Part shown: piece after piece, positions 47,401 to 55,600 of the stretch | How the letters are laid out: each line of letters starts with the position of its first letter | Position numbering within the stretch: the stretch's first letter is position 1 | DNA from: Heliocidaris tuberculata | Lineage: Eukaryota; Echinodermata; Echinoidea; Camarodonta; Echinometridae | Assembly: GCA_025618425.1 (NCBI GenBank) | Contig: CM046845.1 | Span: 33,630,277 to 33,694,276 of the forward strand | Direction of reading: 5' to 3' | Length of the DNA: 64,000 bases | Notes under the pieces: model-generated | The model's input: the letters and a program-made list of their open reading frames with translations, nothing else | Told to the model about the DNA's origin: nothing | Database searches by the model: none | Program-made: the position numbers and the translations under genes

Positions 47401-49569
47401 AGTTTTACTGCAATTGATGTAAATCATGGTCTTCATAATTTGTTTCTCCTTATCCTGTCCGAAAATGGATTATTTATTTCAAATATAAGTTGTTGACTTT
47501 AGTTAACACATTGAGACGAAAAGCTCTCCCATTTTTGTCGGTAGATTTCCGGAGTTTTTCATCTGTCTATTATACTTGTCAATATGTACTGAGATAATTT
47601 AATATCAATCATACTTTAGATGGTTCTGAGAGAGTGATTGGAACCGTGGAGCGAGATAAATCAATTCATTGGTCGTTTCCAAGAGCAGACATCTGGAAAG
47701 ATAACGGTGAGTGGTGAAAACAATGGGATAAACCATTTTTTAAAGGAGAATGAAACCACTAGCGTACCCAAGGGGGGGGGGGGGGCAGGGGGGCAGACTA
47801 AAAATAAACCATTATTAAAGGAGAATGAAAACACTAGCGTACCCAAGGGGGGGGGGGCAGGGGGGCAGACTAAAAATAAACCATTATTAAAGGAGAATGA
47901 AAACACTAGCGTACCCAAGGGGGGGGGGGGCAGGGGGCAGACTGCCCCCTGACAACTTTTGACAGGAAAAAATAAATTTCCCTCCCCCTATTTGACCCTT
48001 TTTTTTGCTTGTCAGAGAATTATGGAGGAAAATATCTGACACCCCCCCCCCCCCCACTGAGCGACTTTTTGAGAGCTGGAATTCTCGCCAACCCCCCCCC
48101 CCCCCCCCCCCCCCCCACTGAGCGAGAAGAAAAATATACGGGTCTCCCTCCAAGCAGTATTTGACAGTTGACAAATTTGCCCCCCTTGTAAAAAATCCTG
48201 GGTACGCCACTGAATGAAACCCTGGGGGAAAATCAGATTTAATGAAAAGAGAGGATAGAGAGAAGCAATTTTTAAAAAGTTCCATCAAATTCGGTTACGG
48301 AATGAGAAAGTTATGAAAGTTTGAAAAGTCTCAATTTACTTTCTGTGGCGATCCTCAAATTGGCAATGTTGCTTCAAAGTGACAGGTTTAGTAGTACAAC
48401 TCTCGATATGTTTTGTACACAAAATTTCATATTTTCCCCATTATCTCTCAAGGTGCAGCTTGTCTCCTTGTCAGCTCAAGATATATCATTGGGAAATGTA
48501 ATTGACACAACATATGTTGAGTTCACGAAAAGACAAGCAGCATCTTTAGAGACAATGGAGAAAATGTGAAATTTTGTGTACAAAACATATTGAGAGTTGT
48601 ACTAAAATCTACCATTTTGGAGCAACATTGCCAATTTGAGGATCGGCATAGAAAGTAAATTGAGACTTTTCAAACTTTCATAAATTTTTCATTTTGTAAC
48701 CGATTTTGATGGAACTTTTTTAAAATTGCTTCTCTCTATCCTCTCTTGTCATTAAAGTGATTGATTAACTTTGTGAAAAATTGTAAAATCAGCTCAAATG
48801 CCAGTCCTCTAACTACATATATAATTAAGGATATGTGAATGTATGAGAGAAAATGGAACCCGTTTACTATCCTAAAAAAGAGAAAATCGCGATCAATCGC
48901 TAGCGCAAGTCGCTCGGCTTCTTCGCTGCGCTGCAGTCACAAAAACCAAGCACCAGCGCTTGGCGATTTCAGAGCGGGTTTCCAGCCCGTACGGTATTCT
49001 GTGATAGAGCGAGGTATGCCAACCGTAAGAGTTCTTTAGGGTTCGATGGTACTCTATCCCGATATCAATGTTCAATCGTAAATATTTTGATATATAAACG
49101 ACCGATCAGCTTATAAAATACAGGCGATTCCTGTCTGAGCTAAAGGTTTTTACTTATGATTACAGCATTAGCTGGAATAGTGATTTTTTTTTTTCAATCC
49201 TGGGCAAAGTTAATCACTGCCTTTAAAATGGATATTTCCCTAGGGTTTCATTCTCCTATAAGGTCGGGAAGGAGTTGTACAATAATATTATACTCCAGTA
49301 ACAATTTCTCCGCTGTCATTTTTTTTATACTAACCGAACTCCTTTCTTGAACACTGCATACAACCTAACCCTAACCCTAAACCTAATATGAAAAAGCTTA
49401 AACCCAGTTTGCAACCCTAACACTAACCCTTTGACGAAATAAAGCCCAGGGCCTTGTTTCATAAAACTTAATATCAATAATAACTTCCACAGACTTCCAC
49501 AGACAAATTTGCTCTTGGCCAATAAAATGCCATGATTTCAGTAGCTAATAACAATTATTGTAAGTTGTT

Positions 49570-49650
<81 letters not shown>

Positions 49651-52600
49651 CTATTTATAGTTCTATACCTCTCAAAGCTTCTTCTTTCTCTTAAGTGGCT
49701 TCTGCATCCGTTCTTTTTTTTTTCAAGAAAAATTTCTTGAGCTGCAATAGCCATATTGCCACTAATAACGTCTGCTACAAGCTAATTATTAAGGATGTTA
49801 TCGAGATCGAGGTTCGTTTAATTATTTGCGAGGTTTCGTGATGAATAATGCCTTGATTTGACGAACCTTCGGATAATGGACCATCGTATTACTGAACACT
49901 GTCGCCCCCATACCAAGTGGGCTCCTCATTAAAACTGATTATTATGTAATGTTGTTTTAAGAGAAAGCTGAGTTCTGGTAAAAGTAAACCAAATAATAAG
50001 TTTGTGAGCTTCATTCTTTTGATATCATTTGGGAAGAATATGGAAAAAATGCCCCTTGAAAATATTACTCTTCAAATGCCCTCATATTCGAAATACGACG
50101 AGTAAGAATTAGCTGAAAATTTTGGACCAAACATTCATGCCACATGACTGTGTGTGGAGTCCTAACACACATTTCTGTGTGCAGTTCATGTGACTTTCAC
50201 CAAGATTGAGAAAATTTCTTATTATTTTGATTGTTCCGAAACCTCACTGTATCTGTATACACTAATTCTTAGTACTACATAAACAACATTTCCCAATTTC
50301 TTCCAGGCGATTTCTTTCACAATGTAAACACATGCAAATGCAGAATCCAACACAACTTCTGTAGATACAGCCAAGTGGTATATAAGAGCGAGATGTATAC
50401 TTGATAGTGTGACGAAAATTCAACATGATAGCCAGGTGACAAAGCCCTGACTGTCACAATATTATCGAAAGGCTATCCTTAGAGGGCACCGAGAGCTGAG
50501 GCGAGTCGGTAGGACATGACTATGCCACCGGTGTTTGTGGATGAGGTTTTGAATTGGTTTAATTTGATTTGGCTTTCAAAGAAAATTAGTTAATTGAAGA
50601 CTTGGATGGACATGTACTTTGTATATTAGTTCATCATCATAACGAGCGCCACAAGGGAGTTAACGAGCTAACACCATTCTGGCTTTCAGCAGATACCTAA
50701 ATCGCGCTCGATTTAGGTATCTAAAATACCTAAATCGAAAGTTTTTTTCTTCCAATTGATATGATGATAACAGATGGAGAGCCCCCCTCTGACTACGACA
50801 AGACGCGCATCATTTTTATCTATCAGGGAGTACCTAGCATAGAAGTGATGATAATCGGTGTTCTAGCTGTCGCTGGTGTCCTCCTCGCCATCTGCTTTCT
50901 CATTTTCAACGTAGCATACAGAGATGTCAGGTAGAAAACTAAATGCGATATTCGTTGGCACTCTATATAGGGCAGGGGCGGATCCAAGAACTCGTAAGGG
51001 GGGGGGGGGTCCCACAATTCCAACAAAAAATTCTGACATGCCAAGAAAAGGGATGTCATATTCTTTAGGTGATGATTTACACTAAACTCTCGGACAAGCA
51101 AAAGAAAAAAATGAAAAAGAAAAGGATTATCACATTTTTAAAGATGCCTTTCTGGTCATAATAGTGGAACTTTTGATCGAAAATTTGAAAGAGGGGGCAC
51201 AATTTTTCTTTGGTGTACTTCAGGTTTGAAACAAATAGGGGACACTGCCCGGTTGTGCCCTTCCTCTAAATCCGCCACTGCACATAGGATAGCACTTGTT
51301 TCGAATCCCTGGTTGTATATAAAACACAAAGGGGTTCGGGAATGCGTGGGTTGGGAATTATAAAAATCCATTTAAAACACGAAATCATCATAGTTATATC
51401 TGAAGGGCTACCTCACTTTAAATTTTATAGTGAAGTGACTACTCTTGATATATATATTTCATTATTTTGATCTATGAATAAAAAAGGTGCAAAATCTGAA
51501 TTTCAGGCTCACTGGTCTAGGAATGTTATCTTGTTTCCGTTTGTTTGGGGTTTTTTGGGGGGTAGTTTTTTTCTTTTTTATATAATGTACTCTAACGCCT
51601 GTAAGGGCACCCTCGCCCCAAGCTTTTGCTTTCAGAGGTGTGTCCTCCAACTATGTATGTAACACATGATTTTATATTTTGTCATATTTGTGTTAAAAAT
51701 ACATTTACATAATTTTGTTCATTTATTACTTTGTGTACTTATATGGGAAAGTTTGAAATGAATGTCTTTGAATTTAAATTGAATTGAAAATTGTAAAGCC
51801 CAGATGAATAAATAAACAGGCGCTTTATGTAACATAGAGGTGAGAAATATAACTATGGTGTTCTGTTTAATTAAAAGAATGGAATAGCCGCTACATGTAT
51901 ATAGAGATTGGGAAACAGATATTTGGTTACAATCACCACATAGTCTATGCAAATGAAACGATGTAAGGAATATAGTCACAACTGAAGACAGGAACGTACT
52001 AGTTTTAAATTTTAGCGATCGTGATGATAACATTGTCCTCTGTAGCTTTTCCGTGCATAACTCTGCTTATGTACTCAAACAAAAAAGTAAATTCCCCTTG
52101 ACATTTTTTAATATAACTCGAGAAATACTGTGAAATTTGTTCATTCAAACGAACTTACTTTTTTGGTTGACTGTAGTTCGGCTGTATTTGAGCTAATTAC
52201 GTTTACCATTCACTCACTCATGATCACGTTTTTTCCAATTACAGTGAAGACAAGGTGAAGCAACCCTCCTTATATTTGTTAGTCCTTTTGTGCTAATGAG
52301 ATTACATGAGCCCGATCGGTTAAGAGTAGGCATTTTGTCCGTCCGTGACATGGAATATTTTATGGATTATAATTTTAGGAGGTGACCATGGCAACCAAAT
52401 TTTATCAAATTTCAAATCCTTCAGTTATGTCCTTCACAATGAAACATAAAATAGTTAGCTTCAATTAAATACTTATTTTCTACAGGCCTTCAAACTTTCA
52501 AAATTTGTCAAATGTCCCTCCGTGACTAAGTGATCAGGCTCACATTCACTCTCACGATTGAAGTAGGCCTACAATATTTGATCATACCAGTTACCAAAAT

Positions 52601-55600
52601 GACCGTTCCTTCACAAACACTTTTGATTCTTCCTTCCTTAGAGTCATAAAGATGTCTAGTCCGAGAATGAACAATCTAATCGTTATTGGAATTATCATCG
52701 CCTACCTGTCAGCTGTACTATTTGGTCTCGATTATGACGGAATGAGTGACGTCACCAGAAAGTACATCTGCACGGTAAATCCCTCGCATATTTTCACTAA
52801 CATAGCACGCAAATGATTCTATTGGTGTAATCCTATAACATCTTTCGATAATTTGATAACATCGTCGGATAATCAAGGGATCACATTTTGATCTGTTTTA
52901 AATTTAAAGGGGAATTAACCCTTCACAGAGAGTTAGTCGGAATAGAAACAAAAGGGTCAAAGAAGCTTTGAAATAATCTGACAAGGAAAAGTGATGAATT
53001 CTGAAAGGTGAAATCAATAATTTCGAGACAAAAATATTTTTGTATCTTGCTTAAATATTTGATATATTTTAATAACAAAATTACATTGCCACTATTTTCT
53101 CTGGGCCACGAAGGTTAGAAACTGGAAACATGGTATTCGAGCAGGGGACTTCAGTTCACCGCCACCCCCCCCCCCCCCCTTATGAATTTGGGTTTGTACG
53201 CCAATGCTATCATGCCAACAAGACGCTCTGTAAGATATATCATGTGATCGGTTTGTACGCCCATGATATCATGCCAACAAGACGCTCTGTAAGATATATC
53301 ATGTGATCGGTTTGTACGCCCATGATATCATGCCAACAAGACAATCGAGGCTATGTCAACAGATTATAATTTATCATAAGCAGACAATAATAAATTTATA
53401 GCCACAGGCGTGCAATATTAGAATCATGGATTGAAAATTTTCTTCCTGTCTCTATAATGAAAAATGGATTTGCCCATTATCTACTTAGTCACAAGTGGAA
53501 TCAACATGCTGTAACAGCTTTGTCGGACATTTTCTTTGTGAATTATCTCGGTTTTTAATTTATATTCGGCTCCAGGCTAGACTATGGACAATTACCATCG
53601 CGTTCACCCTTGCCTTCGGTGGAATGTTCACCAAAATGTGGAGAGTTTACACTATAGTCGTCTACAAGAAGACACAAAGAAAGGTAATATTGTTGTGTCT
53701 TTTCCGAAGCTACATTTTGATGCGATCATGAGTTTTGAAATTCGCTGGCACTTTGAGGCTTATGTTACCGAAGATGTAAAGCATGTTTTCATTGAACCTT
53801 ATAATGTTTTTATGTAGCTCAATCAATTATGTACTTCCTGTTCTTGTTTTTTAGGTGAAACATGACTTAAATTGGTAAAAAGCAATGCTTCAGATAAAAA
53901 GAGGATGACAATAAAAAAGCACTAAAGTCCATTATAGTCTAGGACAGATAAAACACTCAAAATACCTTCATAAACGATCTTTACGTGAAAGTATATTCAT
54001 TAAATGTTTGTCCTTCTAGGCCCATGTTTCATTTTTTTTTTAATTACGAGACTGAAAATATAAACCATTTTTGACTGAACTGTAATATTTTCATTTGATC
54101 AAATTATTATTTCCGGGAATATTGGAATAATGATCAAATATTTCTTCCCAAGGACTACACTTTTCATACTATATTTTTCATTAATATTACCTTATCTTAA
54201 TTATGGAATAATGCCTTGGGGTAACGCTAATAAATATCTTACCGATAAAATTACTATCTTACAAAAGAAAATCATAAGGATAATGCATAATGCTCCTGTT
54301 CGTTCACATAGCAATCCTTTATTTTACGAATCAAAAATTCTAAAGTTTCCAGATTTATTTCTTTTTCAAAGGACAATTCATATATGAATTGAATAAAAAC
54401 GAACTGCCTCACGTTTTCATTAAGATGTTCACAAGAAACAGTTCCATACATAAATATCCAACAAGACAATCCAACCGTTTCCACCTTCCCCGCACCCGCA
54501 CTCTTTTTGCACATATACAAACCGTCTCTTTCTACGGCCCGAAATACTGGAACTCACGTAGCAGCGATATAATCAACTCCCAAAGTCTAAACTGTTTCAA
54601 AACCAAGTTAAAAAACATCTTCTTGAACCATATGCAGTGAATTCAAACCGAGCGAGCAGGATCCACCTCTCTCTCTCTCTCTCTGTCTCTGTCTCTCTCT
54701 CTCCATCTCCTTCTCTCTTCTCTCTTCTCCTTTTTCCTGCCCTCTCTCCCTTCTTCTCACACACAGACACACTCACTTTCTTTCACTCTCCTCCTTCCTC
54801 CACCCTCCTTCTCTTCATTCTCTTTTGTTTCTAGTGCACCGTCTTGCACTTTCACTTTACTTTCACACTTTAGTTTTTCTTGTGGGTTGAGGCAATTGTC
54901 CTACCTCAACTCACTTATCAATTCTTTCTTATCAATAATTCGCTTCTCGTAATGATGCTTTATGAATTAATAATAATGAACGACCCAATCGTGATTAAGT
55001 AATGTAAGTTTCTGGACATGTAATATACAAGCTTTGCTTTTAAACATGTCCAACTGTTTTCAACATCACTAAGGTAAATATTTATGCATCATATACTTTA
55101 CTTATTGATATTTAATTATGTGCCCATATCTATGGAAAAAATGATTGTTATATTATATTTGTTATTGTATTTATTTTATGTTATGCACTACAGTATTATG
55201 TTAATATGATTGAAAACAGTGAATAAATCTGAATCTGAATCTGAATTACATAGTTCCTGTTCTTAATGTTGTTTTCTAGGCCAAACATGATGTAAAGTGA
55301 CAAAAGGCAATGCTTCAGATCAAAAGAGGGTGAAAATTGAGACAATAACAAAGCACTAAAGTCCATTATAGTTTAAGAGGAATATGACAGATAAAATATT
55401 CTAAATGGGATCTTTAGCTTCTGATAAATGCGATGATAATGTAATCTTATTCACCTTTGCTTAACGATATACGTTCTTCGAGGCCCTTGTTTCATAAAAC
55501 TTGCCATGAATAACGACTGCTACAATTTTATGACAATATTTGCTCACAGCCAATCAGATTTCATGATTTCAGTAGCTTGTATCAGTTATTGTAACTTGTT

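Noticed and set aside
53191..53340. Possible CRISPR-like array
   Set aside because: 59-bp direct tandem copies without spacers in a eukaryotic intron; an ordinary minisatellite. The 41-bp repeats at 59411 are rejected for the same reason.
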